Below are positions 34,829 to 43,735 of a stretch of 64,000 nt of DNA, piece after piece. The notes under the pieces were generated by a model. That model was not told the DNA's origin and made no database searches. It saw only the letters and a list, made by a program, of their open reading frames with translations. The position numbers and the translations under genes were made by a program. Positions within the stretch are counted from its first letter, which is position 1. The number at the start of each line of letters is the position of its first letter. Source of the stretch: Algibacter pectinivorans (lineage in GTDB: Bacteria; Bacteroidota; Bacteroidia; Flavobacteriales; Flavobacteriaceae); assembly GCF_900112595.1 (NCBI RefSeq), contig NZ_FOMI01000002.1, positions 264,690-328,689 on the forward strand, given 5' to 3'.

Positions 34829-34836
34829 TATCTTTG
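34829..34836 (+). promoter_or_regulatory. Promoter -7 box TATCTTTG of gltX
   Basis: TATCTTTG fits TAnnTTTG and ends 17 bp before the ATG at 34854. This rules out the long in-frame upstream extension of gltX as coding. Confidence 0.55.
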
Positions 34837-34853
34837 CCACAAATTTACAAAAC

Positions 34854-36365
34854 ATGACCAAAAACGTTCGTGTGCGTTTTGCACCTAGCCCAACAGGACC
34901 ATTACATATAGGCGGAGTTCGTACCGCTTTATTCAATTATTTATTTGCCAAAAAACATAACGGAACCTTTATTTTAAGAATTGAGGATACCGACCAAAAC
35001 AGATATGTTGAAGGCGCAGAACAATACATTATTGATGCCTTAAACTGGTGTGAAATGCCTTTTGATGAAGGTCCAGGAACCAACGAAAAATTTGGTCCAT
35101 ACCGCCAAAGCGAGCGTAAACCACTTTATAAAGCTTACGCTGAAGAGCTAATAAATTCTGGAAACGCATATTATGCTTTTGATACTGCCGAAGCACTAGA
35201 TGCTCATAGAAAAGACCATGAAGCTAAAGGCAAAACCTTTATTTACAATTGGCATAACAGATTAAAATTAAGCAATTCTTTATCGCTTAGCGCGGAAGAA
35301 GTAAACGCTAAATTAGATGCTGGTGAAGACTACGTAATTCGTTTTAAAAGTCCGCAAGATGAAACCTTACATTTAACCGATATTATTCGTGGCGATATTA
35401 AAATTGACACCAATATTTTAGATGATAAAGTATTGTTTAAAAGTGATGGTATGCCAACGTACCATTTAGCCAATATTGTGGACGACCATTTAATGGAAAT
35501 TTCGCATGTTATTCGTGGTGAAGAATGGTTACCAAGTTTGGCACTGCACTTTCAATTATACCAAGCATTTGGTTGGGACGCGCCAGAATTTGCTCATTTA
35601 CCGCTTATATTAAAACCTACAGGAAAAGGAAAATTAAGCAAGCGTGATGGCGACAAATTAGGTTTCCCGGTGTTTCCTTTACAATGGACAGACCCTAAAA
35701 CAAACGATATTTCTAGAGGTTATAAAGAGGATGGTTATTTTGCCGATGCCATGGTAAATTTCCTTGCTTTCTTGGGGTGGAATCCTGGAACAGAACAAGA
35801 AATTTTTACATTAGAAGAATTGGTTGCTGCCTTCGATTTGAAAAAAGTAAACAAGTCTGGTGCACGTTTCGATCCGGATAAAATAAAATGGTTTAACCAC
35901 CATTACATGCAAGAGCAAAATAATTATGAATTAGCTGAAGCTTTTAAAAATTATAACTCTGAATTAGAAGAAACCGACATTAACTACATTGAAATGGTAG
36001 TCGCTTTAATAAAAGAACGCGCAACCTTTGTTTCCGATTTTTGGGATTTAAGTCATTTCTTTTTTGTTGCTCCTACAGCGTACGATGAAAAAGCCTCTAA
36101 AAAAGCTTTAAAAGAAGGTACAGATACTATTATGAACCAGCTAATAGCCATTTTAAACGCTAATACCGATTTTACTGTAGAAACACTTACCACAGAAATA
36201 AAAGGCTGGATAACAAGCAACGACATTGGCTTTGGTAAAGTAATGATGCCTTTACGATTAGCCCTTGTTGGTGCCTTACAAGGTCCAGATGTGTTTGATA
36301 TTATGTACATGATTGGTAAAGCGGAGACTGTTAAACGGATTGAAAGAATCATACAAACACTCTAA
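34854..36365 (+). CDS. gltX: Glutamate--tRNA ligase
   Basis: This 503-aa class I synthetase charges tRNA-Glu. The start is fixed by the conserved opening VRVRFAPSPTGPLHIGG (residues 5-21, HIGH-type motif HIGG) and by the promoter box 17 bp upstream; the frame stays open about 150 bp further 5' but without homology. The second signature LSKRDG is at 261-266 (KMSKS equivalent). Length and order match the GluRS family, with the C-terminal anticodon-binding domain. Bacteroidota also have glnS (present at 41.6 kb), so this GluRS is probably discriminating. Confidence 0.97.
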   Translation: MTKNVRVRFAPSPTGPLHIGGVRTALFNYLFAKKHNGTFILRIEDTDQNRYVEGAEQYIIDALNWCEMPFDEGPGTNEKFGPYRQSERKPLYKAYAEELINSGNAYYAFDTAEALDAHRKDHEAKGKTFIYNWHNRLKLSNSLSLSAEEVNAKLDAGEDYVIRFKSPQDETLHLTDIIRGDIKIDTNILDDKVLFKSDGMPTYHLANIVDDHLMEISHVIRGEEWLPSLALHFQLYQAFGWDAPEFAHLPLILKPTGKGKLSKRDGDKLGFPVFPLQWTDPKTNDISRGYKEDGYFADAMVNFLAFLGWNPGTEQEIFTLEELVAAFDLKKVNKSGARFDPDKIKWFNHHYMQEQNNYELAEAFKNYNSELEETDINYIEMVVALIKERATFVSDFWDLSHFFFVAPTAYDEKASKKALKEGTDTIMNQLIAILNANTDFTVETLTTEIKGWITSNDIGFGKVMMPLRLALVGALQGPDVFDIMYMIGKAETVKRIERIIQTL

Positions 36366-36707
36366 ATTAAAAAGAAACAAGTTGATGCTTTTAATAATTG
36401 CCCATAACTAATCAAAAACATAAAGAAGAAAGAGTTCAACAAATAGCATGTTTATCCTATTTGTTGAACTCTATTATGAAGATGGTGAATAAGGTAACTT
36501 TGTGAAAAACACCCTGAAAACAGATCTTTATTTCCGTTAAATACGTCAACGGAATTAACTTACCCCGCCTGCGTTTACTTTTTCGTATAAGTTGTTATTT
36601 ATAACATCTTCAACCTTTATTCAGAAACCCCAAATCCGGCGACCCTCATCACGAGACCCCTCTTTTTGGTGCTCGTAAAATACGATTAATAAAAGCCAAT
36701 ATAATTA
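36366..36707. other. Convergent intergenic region with two hairpins
   Basis: This 342-bp stretch between convergent gltX and the barrel-protein gene has no credible gene. It is richer in G+C than its surroundings, with clusters such as CCCCGCCTGCG and GGCGACCCTC. It holds a perfect 16-bp stem with 10-base loop (36431-36472), a second stem TTCCGTT/AACGGAA (36532-36554) and an orphan TAACTTTG box at 36495-36502. These may be terminators or remnants of a REP-like element. Confidence 0.5.
36431..36472. repeat. Perfect 16-bp inverted repeat with 10-base loop
   Basis: AGAGTTCAACAAATAG at 36431-36446 is exactly complementary to CTATTTGTTGAACTCT at 36457-36472. It lies 66 bp past the gltX stop. No U-tract follows, so it is not a classical terminator; it could protect the 3' end of the gltX mRNA or bind a protein. 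Confidence 0.8.
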
Positions 36708-37391
36708 TTAAAACGATAACATAGCCCCAAACAATAACATAGACATATTTCCTTTAAAACGCGAATCGCCTCCCGCAGTATCCAGATTTTCGTTTTCCAG
36801 TTTTTTTAGTATGTTAGTTGCCCCGTAAATATAATGGGCTCTTAGCTTTACAAATTTAAAACCGGCTGTAATACCAACGGCTCCGTTTAGGTTAAATTGC
36901 GAGATATTAGCAATCTCTTCAGCTAATAAATTATCGTAATTATTAATAAAATAACCTTCTTGGGTAGTATCCTCAAATTCTAATCGACCATTATATTGCA
37001 ACATAGGACCAACATCTAAGGTCACATAACTACCTGCTAATTTTATATGCATCATTAACGCTAATTGCGCCGCAAAAAGTTTATAATCCACAAACTCGTT
37101 ATTGCTGCTAGAAGCTGTTGGCCTACCCAAAATACTAACTGTACTTTCCGAAAACTGCATGCCATAACTCATGTTGTACCACTTAAAAGGAATATCGACC
37201 GTGGCACTTAAACCACCTATAAAACCATCGCCTTCTTTAGTTATAAAATTATCTGTAGCTAACTTCACTTTTGTAATACCACCAAAAAACCCAATACCAT
37301 TAACAATATCATATTGGCCATGTTGAGAAAAACTTTTTGTAACAAAACATATAGAGAATGCTACTAATAGGAACAGTTGTATTTTTTTCAT
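36708..37391 (-). CDS. Outer-membrane beta-barrel protein, unassigned
   Basis: The 227-residue protein has a clear signal peptide (about 1-22, cleavage near KSFSQ) and a body of alternating hydrophobic/polar strands ending in an aromatic residue (MLLFGAMLSF), the usual outer-membrane insertion signal. Segments like VNGIGFFGGITKVKLATDN and GAVGITAGFKFVKLRAHYIYG resemble PorT/OMP_b-brl type small barrels of Bacteroidota. I do not recognise the exact family. It is monocistronic, divergent from the SPFH gene. Confidence 0.7.
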   Translation of the reverse strand: MKKIQLFLLVAFSICFVTKSFSQHGQYDIVNGIGFFGGITKVKLATDNFITKEGDGFIGGLSATVDIPFKWYNMSYGMQFSESTVSILGRPTASSSNNEFVDYKLFAAQLALMMHIKLAGSYVTLDVGPMLQYNGRLEFEDTTQEGYFINNYDNLLAEEIANISQFNLNGAVGITAGFKFVKLRAHYIYGATNILKKLENENLDTAGGDSRFKGNMSMLLFGAMLSF

Positions 37392-37468
37392 GCTATTTTA
37401 GAGATATGTGAGCAAATATAACTTAATTTAGTAATTCTTATTTTTTTAACCATTTTAATAAAAACATT

Positions 37469-38392
37469 ATGAGCTTCGCATTTATTCCTTTTATAGTTAT
37501 TGGACTATTTATCTTAATCTCGTCCTTTTTTGTAGTTAAACAACAAACCGCTGCCATTATAGAACGCTTTGGAAAGTTTCAAAGTATACGCCAATCGGGT
37601 TTACAAATAAAAATTCCTTTGGTAGACAAAATTGCTGGTCGTTTAAGTTTAAAAATTCAACAATTAGATGTTATAATAGAAACTAAAACTTTAGACGACG
37701 TATTTGTAAGACTAAAAGTTTCGGTACAATATCGTGTTTTAAGTCAAAAAGTATATGATGCTTTTTACAAATTAGATTATCCGCACGATCAAATTACAAG
37801 TTATGTATTTGATGTAGTACGTGCCGAAGTTCCAAAAATGAAATTAGATGATGTTTTTGTTAAGAAAGACGATATCGCATTAGCAGTAAAAGCAGAACTT
37901 AATGATGCCATGCTTGATTATGGATTTGATATTATTAAAACTTTAGTAACCGATATCGATCCAGATGCCCAAGTAAAAGAGGCTATGAATAGAATTAATG
38001 CTTCTGAACGTGAAAAAATTGCAGCACAATTTGAAGGAGATGCCGCTCGTATTTTAATAGTTGAGAAAGCAAAAGCTGAGGCTGAAAGCAAACGTTTACA
38101 AGGACAAGGTATTGCAGACCAACGTCGTGAGATTGCGCGTGGTTTAGAGGAGTCTGTAGAGGTTTTAAACCGTGTTGGCATAAACAGTCAAGAAGCTTCT
38201 GCTTTAATCGTTGTAACGCAGCATTATGACACCTTACAATCGTTAGGTGAAGAAACAAACAGTAATTTAATTTTACTACCTAATGCGCCACAAGCCGGAA
38301 GCAACATGCTAAATGATATGGTGGCAAGTTTTGCAGCAAGTAACCAAATTGGTGAGGCTATGAAAGAAGCCAGAGAAAAGAAAAAAGAATAA
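37469..38392 (+). CDS. SPFH/Band 7 domain membrane protein (QmcA/stomatin-like)
   Basis: The 307-aa protein has an N-terminal membrane helix (about 2-22), an SPFH/prohibitin domain (about 25-200) with VVKQQTAAIIERFGKFQSIRQSGLQIKIP, typical of the paraslipin/stomatin group, and a C-terminal coiled coil with Ala/Glu repeats (AKAEAESKRLQGQGIADQRREIARGL). Such proteins form oligomeric rings at lipid domains and are often linked to membrane quality control. A companion NfeD-type gene is not next to it. It is single-gene, followed by a terminator at 38402-38450. Confidence 0.92.
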   Translation: MSFAFIPFIVIGLFILISSFFVVKQQTAAIIERFGKFQSIRQSGLQIKIPLVDKIAGRLSLKIQQLDVIIETKTLDDVFVRLKVSVQYRVLSQKVYDAFYKLDYPHDQITSYVFDVVRAEVPKMKLDDVFVKKDDIALAVKAELNDAMLDYGFDIIKTLVTDIDPDAQVKEAMNRINASEREKIAAQFEGDAARILIVEKAKAEAESKRLQGQGIADQRREIARGLEESVEVLNRVGINSQEASALIVVTQHYDTLQSLGEETNSNLILLPNAPQAGSNMLNDMVASFAASNQIGEAMKEAREKKKE

Positions 38393-38401
38393 ATTAATAC
38401 C

Positions 38402-38450
38402 TTTGGGTTTGGTTGAATGTTAAGTGCTTCAGCTAAACCCAAATTTTAAT
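38402..38450. terminator. Terminator after the SPFH gene
   Basis: TTTGGGTTT (38402-38410) pairs with AAACCCAAA (38435-38443), loop 24 bases, followed by TTTTAATTTTT. The plus strand gene has just ended and the convergent small gene ends at 38453. Confidence 0.7.
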
Positions 38451-38452
38451 TT

Positions 38453-38665
38453 TTAGTGCTTATTTTTATCGTAATTCTGTATTAACTCTTTTAGCGTGTC
38501 TCTATAATTTTCTAAAGATTTATTATCTATCGAGGCTTCCATATTGCCTTGTGGCAAGGTACTTCTTCCTTCATCTAAATATTTTTGAAGCTCAGGATAT
38601 TGCTCTTCAATAACTCTAGTAAGTGTTGATATTTCGCTAAGAATATTTGCATTTTCAGTTTTCAT
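38453..38665 (-). CDS. Small hypothetical protein, 70 aa
   Basis: A 70-residue, charged, probably helical cytoplasmic protein without Cys. It starts MKTENANILSEISTLTRVIE and includes the short block YPELQKYLDEGRSTLP. It has an ATG start and plausible codon use, and lies alone with its own leader, so it is likely real. I believe similar short proteins occur in other Flavobacteriaceae, but I cannot name a family or function. Confidence 0.6.
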   Translation of the reverse strand: MKTENANILSEISTLTRVIEEQYPELQKYLDEGRSTLPQGNMEASIDNKSLENYRDTLKELIQNYDKNKH

Positions 38666-38733
38666 AAGTGTTATATTTTTCTTACGAAAATATAGTGAAA
38701 AGAAAATAATTATTCTCTTAAAGAAGTATTAAA

Positions 38734-39888
38734 TTATTTAAAAGGATGCCTTTCCTCCCATTTTTGAATAGGATTCATATACTTTACAATAGCCTTTAAA
38801 ACCGTGTTGGCAATAAAGCTATTGGTGTGATTTAAATAGATATGCATATCGTATGGTTTTGCACCAATAGAACTTTTAATTTCCATGGCTGTTCTTGCAT
38901 ATACAATACGCTTAAATTGATTTTCTATACCGAAAAAAGCCATATTAAACAGCATATTTAAATACATTTGATACGCTTGCTGAAGCGTTTTATTATAACC
39001 CAAAAAATAGGTTTCTAACACGGTATCGTTAAGAATAAGCGAATAAAAACCAACTAACTCTTCATTTAAAAAAACCCCAAAAACTTTAAAACGCTCTTTT
39101 AAATGTACTTTTAGTTGATAAAAATGGTTTTCTGGAAGTTTAAACGAATTAACACCTGCATTATCCGACACCGTTTCATATAAACTAAAAATAGCTTTAG
39201 AATTCGTGTTTAAATAATCACTATCAAGTTCTCTGTAGTTTAAATCAGCTGCTTTTTTTCTAGCAGTATTATAACGCCTTTTGTATTTCTTATTAAAAGC
39301 AGAAATATATTCATTAGTCGTTTTCCAAGTTTCACTTTTAAAAACCATATTAGGTTGCACCTGTACTTTGTATAAATTATTAGATTTAAAAAAGTGAGTG
39401 GCTTCATGAATTTTATCATTCTCGAAATAATCTTTAAAAACAATTATTCTTATTTTTTTATTGAATTTAGTTTTAATTTCAAGGGTTAAAGCTTTTAAAG
39501 CGCGTTCTAATTCATTTAAAAATTCATTTTGCGACATTTTAAGTGGATTAAAATACATACCATGTTGCCCAGTATGTAAAAGGTTTCCAACAACTAAGGC
39601 ATTTCCTTTTACAATTTTAGAAACCAATTGCTTACCAACTTCTTTTATTTTGTTCGAACTGCTTTTTCTAAAAATATCATCGGCATACATTTCCACACGT
39701 TGTACAATAGCAATACCTACCAATTCATCATGCTTAAAAACGCCAACGTAATACCCCGTAATGTTACATGGCATAGAGGTTTCAAGACCCTTTAAAAAAC
39801 CCGTTTTTAAAAAAACATCGCTAACAGGAAGCGCATCCCAAGTTTTGGGAAGTACATCTACTCCATTATATATTTTATGCTGTATCAC
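38734..39888 (-). CDS. GNAT/FemAB-like acyltransferase
   Basis: This 384-aa protein has the double-GNAT layout of FemAB/Acetyltransf_6 proteins: an N-terminal half with GYYVGVFKHDELVGIAIVQR (near 46-65) and a C-terminal GNAT half (about 215-330) with KVFGVFLNEELVGFYSLILN and ETYFLGYNKTLQQAY. FemAB proteins attach amino acids to peptidoglycan or act in exopolysaccharide or lipid modification; the substrate here is unknown. No membrane segment. The start is GTG at 39886-39888. The gene is monocistronic. Confidence 0.75.
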   Translation of the reverse strand: MIQHKIYNGVDVLPKTWDALPVSDVFLKTGFLKGLETSMPCNITGYYVGVFKHDELVGIAIVQRVEMYADDIFRKSSSNKIKEVGKQLVSKIVKGNALVVGNLLHTGQHGMYFNPLKMSQNEFLNELERALKALTLEIKTKFNKKIRIIVFKDYFENDKIHEATHFFKSNNLYKVQVQPNMVFKSETWKTTNEYISAFNKKYKRRYNTARKKAADLNYRELDSDYLNTNSKAIFSLYETVSDNAGVNSFKLPENHFYQLKVHLKERFKVFGVFLNEELVGFYSLILNDTVLETYFLGYNKTLQQAYQMYLNMLFNMAFFGIENQFKRIVYARTAMEIKSSIGAKPYDMHIYLNHTNSFIANTVLKAIVKYMNPIQKWEERHPFK

Positions 39889-39897
39889 ACCAAAATT

Positions 39898-39930
39898 AAA
39901 AAAGACCGAAGTTAATTACCTCAGTCTTTA
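39898..39930 (-). terminator. Terminator after the DUF1761 gene
   Basis: AAAGACCGAAG and CCTCAGTCTTT pair (two G-U) around a 7-base loop. On the minus strand it is followed by a T-rich run, 26 bp after the DUF1761 stop. Confidence 0.75.
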
Positions 39931-39955
39931 CATGTATTAAAACATTACATTAATA

Positions 39956-40441
39956 TTATTTCCATCCGCAAACAATAGCTCCCATTACACCTAACGTTAC
40001 AATCCAATAGCCACTATTTATAAAAATGTATTTAGCACCTTTACGTTCAAATAAAGCATTAGTGCCTATTATGGGTAGTGCCACAAAAATTCCAGCCATT
40101 GTACCATGTAAAGCGCCGTGTTTAAAAGTTCTAAAAGCATCGCCATAATCGGCCATAAACGCAGTATACGATGGTAATGCTTTACTAGCGTCGCCACCTA
40201 TTAAGCTTAAAGCACCCGTTTGATGAATACTCATTTGCATCATGGTCATAGCTAATAAAAAGGCAAAAATAAAGGCTAGAATAAAAATCTTAGCCATATT
40301 AGCACCTTTTAATTGCTCTTCGGTTAAACCTGCTGCTTGCATCCAAGCGTTTCCAAATACTTTTGGGTTATACCAAATAAAGCCAACAACTAATGCTGAA
40401 ACAGCGGCAACCAAAATTGCCGGAAAATTTAGAAAATCCAT
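39956..40441 (-). CDS. DUF1761 small membrane protein
   Basis: The 161-aa protein has four predicted membrane helices (about 7-25, 48-70, 105-125, 135-158) and the family start LNFPAILVAAVSALVVGFIW, YNPKVFGNAWMQAAGL. DUF1761 proteins are widespread and unassigned. It lies downstream of the TPM-domain gene by about 57 bp and in the same direction, so it may be co-transcribed. Confidence 0.85.
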   Translation of the reverse strand: MDFLNFPAILVAAVSALVVGFIWYNPKVFGNAWMQAAGLTEEQLKGANMAKIFILAFIFAFLLAMTMMQMSIHQTGALSLIGGDASKALPSYTAFMADYGDAFRTFKHGALHGTMAGIFVALPIIGTNALFERKGAKYIFINSGYWIVTLGVMGAIVCGWK

Positions 40442-40498
40442 AATTAAAAAATTTAGTTAGTAGTTAAATGTACAAAAAAATAAATAGCAATTACAAAG

Positions 40499-41584
40499 CT
40501 ACCAACTACCACTTGCTCCACCGCCACCAGAACTTCCGCCACCGCCAGAAAAACTACTGCTACTACTGCTAGAATACGACCTACTGGAGCTTGTACCACT
40601 AGAAGAAAAGTTTTTGCTAATAAACGCTTTATTACTTTTTAAAAGTGAAAATTTAATAGGCTGATAACGCGTTTTAGAGCGTGTAAAATAGGCTATACCT
40701 AAAGGTATAACTACAAAGATTAAAGCTGCAAAAGCCACTGCATTAGTTATATTAATAAACGATGCGTTGTCGACATATTTAAACGGATCAAATTGAAAAT
40801 CGCTATCCATCTGTGAGCCTATCATTAAACCTGCAAAAAACAAAGGCATAATAATAAATGGCAGACTAAAAACAATTGCTAATACCGAATGAATCATGTA
40901 AACAGGAAACATTAAAACGCTTACTTTTCCAGTAATTAAACCCCTAAACAAATTAATTAATCGCTTAAAACCAGAGTAGAACAAGGCACTACCAACACCA
41001 ATAAAAATACCCAAAAACAAGGTTAAAAAAAGGCCTAATAAAATTTTTACCCATAAAGGTATTTTACCTTCATCTTCAATAACTTGGGCAAACTCATCGC
41101 GATATTTAGGGTCGTTAATAAGCTTAATAATTTCTGAAGTTCCAAGATCGACACCCTCATAAAAAAGCCCTTCTTTGAACTTAGGTCTCATTATCTTACT
41201 AATAATTCTAGACGCAAAAGCATCGGTAATTATTGGTTCTAAGCCTTTACCAACCTCAATTCTAAACTTTCTGTCGGTTTTCGAAATTAAAATTAAAAGA
41301 CCATTGTCCTTATTTTTCTGCCCTAACTTGTTGGTATTAAACACGTGGTAAGCATAACCTTCAACTGTATTATTCCCTAAATTATTAATGGTTAAAACCA
41401 CAATTTGATGAGACGTTTCGGTTTCGTAAGCCGTTAACTTTTGTCTAAGTTCTAAGGTTTCGCTTTCGCGGAAAAGAGCCGCATTATCCGTTACTATTTC
41501 GGTTAAAATAGGGTATTTTACCTGTGCATTTGAATTTTGAATACAAATGACAAGAAAGAAGAATATTAGTTTTAGTTTAATCAA
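40499..41584 (-). CDS. TPM-domain (YgcG-like) membrane protein
   Basis: The 361-residue protein has a signal peptide, a TPM domain (about 22-150: LTEIVTDNAALFRESETLEL and DNGLLILISKTDRKFRIEVG), three or so membrane helices between 175 and 305, and a Ser/Gly-rich tail ending GGGGASGSW, typical of YgcG/TPM proteins. TPM domains are linked to photosystem repair in plants and to membrane protein turnover in bacteria, but the function is open. The start is TTG at 41582-41584, giving a good signal peptide. Confidence 0.88.
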   Translation of the reverse strand: MIKLKLIFFFLVICIQNSNAQVKYPILTEIVTDNAALFRESETLELRQKLTAYETETSHQIVVLTINNLGNNTVEGYAYHVFNTNKLGQKNKDNGLLILISKTDRKFRIEVGKGLEPIITDAFASRIISKIMRPKFKEGLFYEGVDLGTSEIIKLINDPKYRDEFAQVIEDEGKIPLWVKILLGLFLTLFLGIFIGVGSALFYSGFKRLINLFRGLITGKVSVLMFPVYMIHSVLAIVFSLPFIIMPLFFAGLMIGSQMDSDFQFDPFKYVDNASFINITNAVAFAALIFVVIPLGIAYFTRSKTRYQPIKFSLLKSNKAFISKNFSSSGTSSSRSYSSSSSSSFSGGGGSSGGGGASGSW

Positions 41585-41637
41585 ATTATAACATAGAAGA
41601 CCTGCTTATTTAAAAACAAACAGGTCTAAAAAAATTA

Positions 41638-43635
41638 TTAGGAAACTGCCTTAGCTTCTTGAACCAACAGCGCATTCTTATCTTCCATAGCTTTAGAGAT
41701 AAAAGCATTGATAACCTCGTTTTTCTCTAAGCCATTTTCTAACAAAACACCAAGCGTAATCATGGTTATTATACGTGTTCCAGATTTTTTAACCGATGTG
41801 TTAAATAATGGTTCAACCTCATCATAACTTACGCTTTTGGCTAGTTCTTGAATATCTGCCTTTGCTTCAGCTTGCTTATCTTCTGGTAATCTATCATACT
41901 TTTTACCATAAGACTTTATTTGCTCTATAGCTGGTCTGTTGTTTTGTTGTGGTTGTTTTTGTTGATTTTGATTCGTGTTTTGCTGTGGTTTAACTTTAGC
42001 CCAAGTATCTCGTAAACCAACAGTTTTGTTAAACACTAATTTATCTGAAGCCGAATCGTTATCCACATTAAAATACCCTAAACGTTGAAACTGAAACCTG
42101 TCTCCTACCTTAGCCTCAGTTAAACTAGGTTCTACAAAAGCTTCTATAATTTTTAGCGAATTAGGATTTACAAAATCCATAAAATCTTTGTCGGCATGAC
42201 TATCTGGAGCCTCGTCGTTAAACAACCTGTCATATTCTCTAACTTCAGCTTTTAAAGCATGCGCAATAGACACCCAATGTAATGTGCCTTTTATTTTACG
42301 TTCGGTATCTTCAGAATAGGTACAATGTATCTCTGTTACCTCGCCACTAGCATCTTTCACAACACTTTCAGCCTTAATAATATAAGCGTTTTTAAGTCGT
42401 ACTTCGCCTCCTAATTTTAATCTAAAAAATTTGTTTCCGGCTTCTTCCTTAAAATCTTCTTTTTCAATATATAATTCGCGAGAAAACGGTACTTTTCTAA
42501 AGCCAGCACTATCATCTTCTTGGTTATTTTCTGCATCCAACCACTCCACTTTATCCTCCGGATAATTGGTAATTACCAATTTAACAGGGTTTAAAACAGC
42601 CATAACACGTGGTGCTGTTTTATTTAAATCTTCGCGAATACAAAACTCTAATAGCGACACATCAATAATATTTTCACGTTTGGCCACACCAACGGTTTCT
42701 ACAAATTTTCGAATAGCATTTGGAGTGTAACCTCTGCGTCGTAATCCAGAAATGGTAGGCATTCTAGGATCGTCCCAACCGTTTACAACGCCATCTTCAA
42801 CCAATTTAAGCAACTTACGTTTACTCATTATGGTATAACTTAGGTTTAAACGGGCAAATTCACGTTGTTTAGGCCTTAATTTATCTTCCTCGACAACTTG
42901 ATCCAAGAACCAATCGTAAAGCTCTCTGTGAGGCTTAAACTCTAAAGAACAAAGCGAATGTGAAATTTGCTCTAAATAATCGCTTTCTCCATGAGTCCAA
43001 TCGTACATTGGGTAAATACACCAATCGTTAGCCGTTCTATGGTGATGTTTCTTTAAAACACGATACATAATAGGATCGCGCATTAGCATATTAGCATGTT
43101 GCATGTCTATTTTGGCTCGTAGTATGTGCTCGCCTTCGTTAAACTCGCCTGCTTTCATACGCTCGAACAACTCTAAATTTTCGGCTACAGTTCTATTTCT
43201 ATACGGCCCATCAACACCTGGTTGTGTTGGCGTACCCTTTTGTTCTGCCATGGCTTCGCTAGATTGCGAATCGACATAGGCTTTACCTTCTTTTATTAAA
43301 TAAACAGCCCAATCGTACAATTGTTGAAAATAATCGGAAGAAAATAATTCTTTATCCCACTTATAGCCTAACCAAGCCACATCTTCCTTTATAGCATCTA
43401 CATATTCCTGCTCTTCTTTAGCCGGATTAGTATCGTCGAAACGAAGGTTTACCGGTGCGTTATAATATTCGCCTAAACCAAAACTAATACCTATAGCTTT
43501 AGTGTGCCCAATATGTAAATACCCATTTGGCTCTGGCGGAAAACGAAAACGAAGACTGTTTTTAGACATTCCGTTGGCTAAATCTTCTTCTATAATTTGC
43601 TCAATAAAATTGAGTGATTTTCTTTCTTCAGACAT
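41638..43635 (-). CDS. glnS: Glutamine--tRNA ligase with C-terminal extension
   Basis: This class I synthetase charges tRNA-Gln directly. From the ATG at 43633-43635 it is 665 aa; an in-frame extension upstream lacks homology. The start is set by MSEERKSLNFIEQIIEEDL, then PPEPNGYLHIGHTKA with HIGH at 41-44 and MSKRK at 270-274, with the two beta-barrel anticodon domains after. A Gln/Asn-rich linker near 568-588 leads to about 75 extra residues, helical and Lys/Glu-rich, the position where some bacteria carry a YqeY-like tRNA-binding domain (Bacteroidota proteins are often annotated as a glnS/YqeY fusion). The extension here is short and I cannot confirm YqeY. Divergent from folB. Confidence 0.95.
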   Translation of the reverse strand: MSEERKSLNFIEQIIEEDLANGMSKNSLRFRFPPEPNGYLHIGHTKAIGISFGLGEYYNAPVNLRFDDTNPAKEEQEYVDAIKEDVAWLGYKWDKELFSSDYFQQLYDWAVYLIKEGKAYVDSQSSEAMAEQKGTPTQPGVDGPYRNRTVAENLELFERMKAGEFNEGEHILRAKIDMQHANMLMRDPIMYRVLKKHHHRTANDWCIYPMYDWTHGESDYLEQISHSLCSLEFKPHRELYDWFLDQVVEEDKLRPKQREFARLNLSYTIMSKRKLLKLVEDGVVNGWDDPRMPTISGLRRRGYTPNAIRKFVETVGVAKRENIIDVSLLEFCIREDLNKTAPRVMAVLNPVKLVITNYPEDKVEWLDAENNQEDDSAGFRKVPFSRELYIEKEDFKEEAGNKFFRLKLGGEVRLKNAYIIKAESVVKDASGEVTEIHCTYSEDTERKIKGTLHWVSIAHALKAEVREYDRLFNDEAPDSHADKDFMDFVNPNSLKIIEAFVEPSLTEAKVGDRFQFQRLGYFNVDNDSASDKLVFNKTVGLRDTWAKVKPQQNTNQNQQKQPQQNNRPAIEQIKSYGKKYDRLPEDKQAEAKADIQELAKSVSYDEVEPLFNTSVKKSGTRIITMITLGVLLENGLEKNEVINAFISKAMEDKNALLVQEAKAVS

Positions 43636-43697
43636 AAAATATGTTACGCTTTGGGTATAGCTCAATAAAAACAAACCCATTAAACAAAAATATTGTA

Positions 43698-43705
43698 CAA
43701 AATTA
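43698..43705 (-). promoter_or_regulatory. Promoter -7 box TAATTTTG of glnS
   Basis: The minus strand TAATTTTG matches TAnnTTTG 63 bp ahead of the glnS ATG. A second match, TATTTTTG, is at 43685-43692. The plus-strand folB box is only 2 bp away, so the two promoters overlap. Confidence 0.5.
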
Positions 43706-43707
43706 GG

Positions 43708-43715
43708 TAATTTTG
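43708..43715 (+). promoter_or_regulatory. Promoter -7 box TAATTTTG of folB
   Basis: TAATTTTG (TAnnTTTG) lies 20 bp before the folB ATG at 43736. The facing glnS box is at 43698-43705. Confidence 0.5.
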
Positions 43716-43735
43716 ATGACTTAAATTGTGTGACA

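Noticed and set aside
34701-34853. N-terminal extension of gltX
   Set aside because: The frame is open but the conserved protein begins at the ATG 34854, and the promoter box TATCTTTG lies inside the extension.
42059-42067. DnaA box TTATCCACA in glnS
   Set aside because: Coding sequence, isolated, no structural context.
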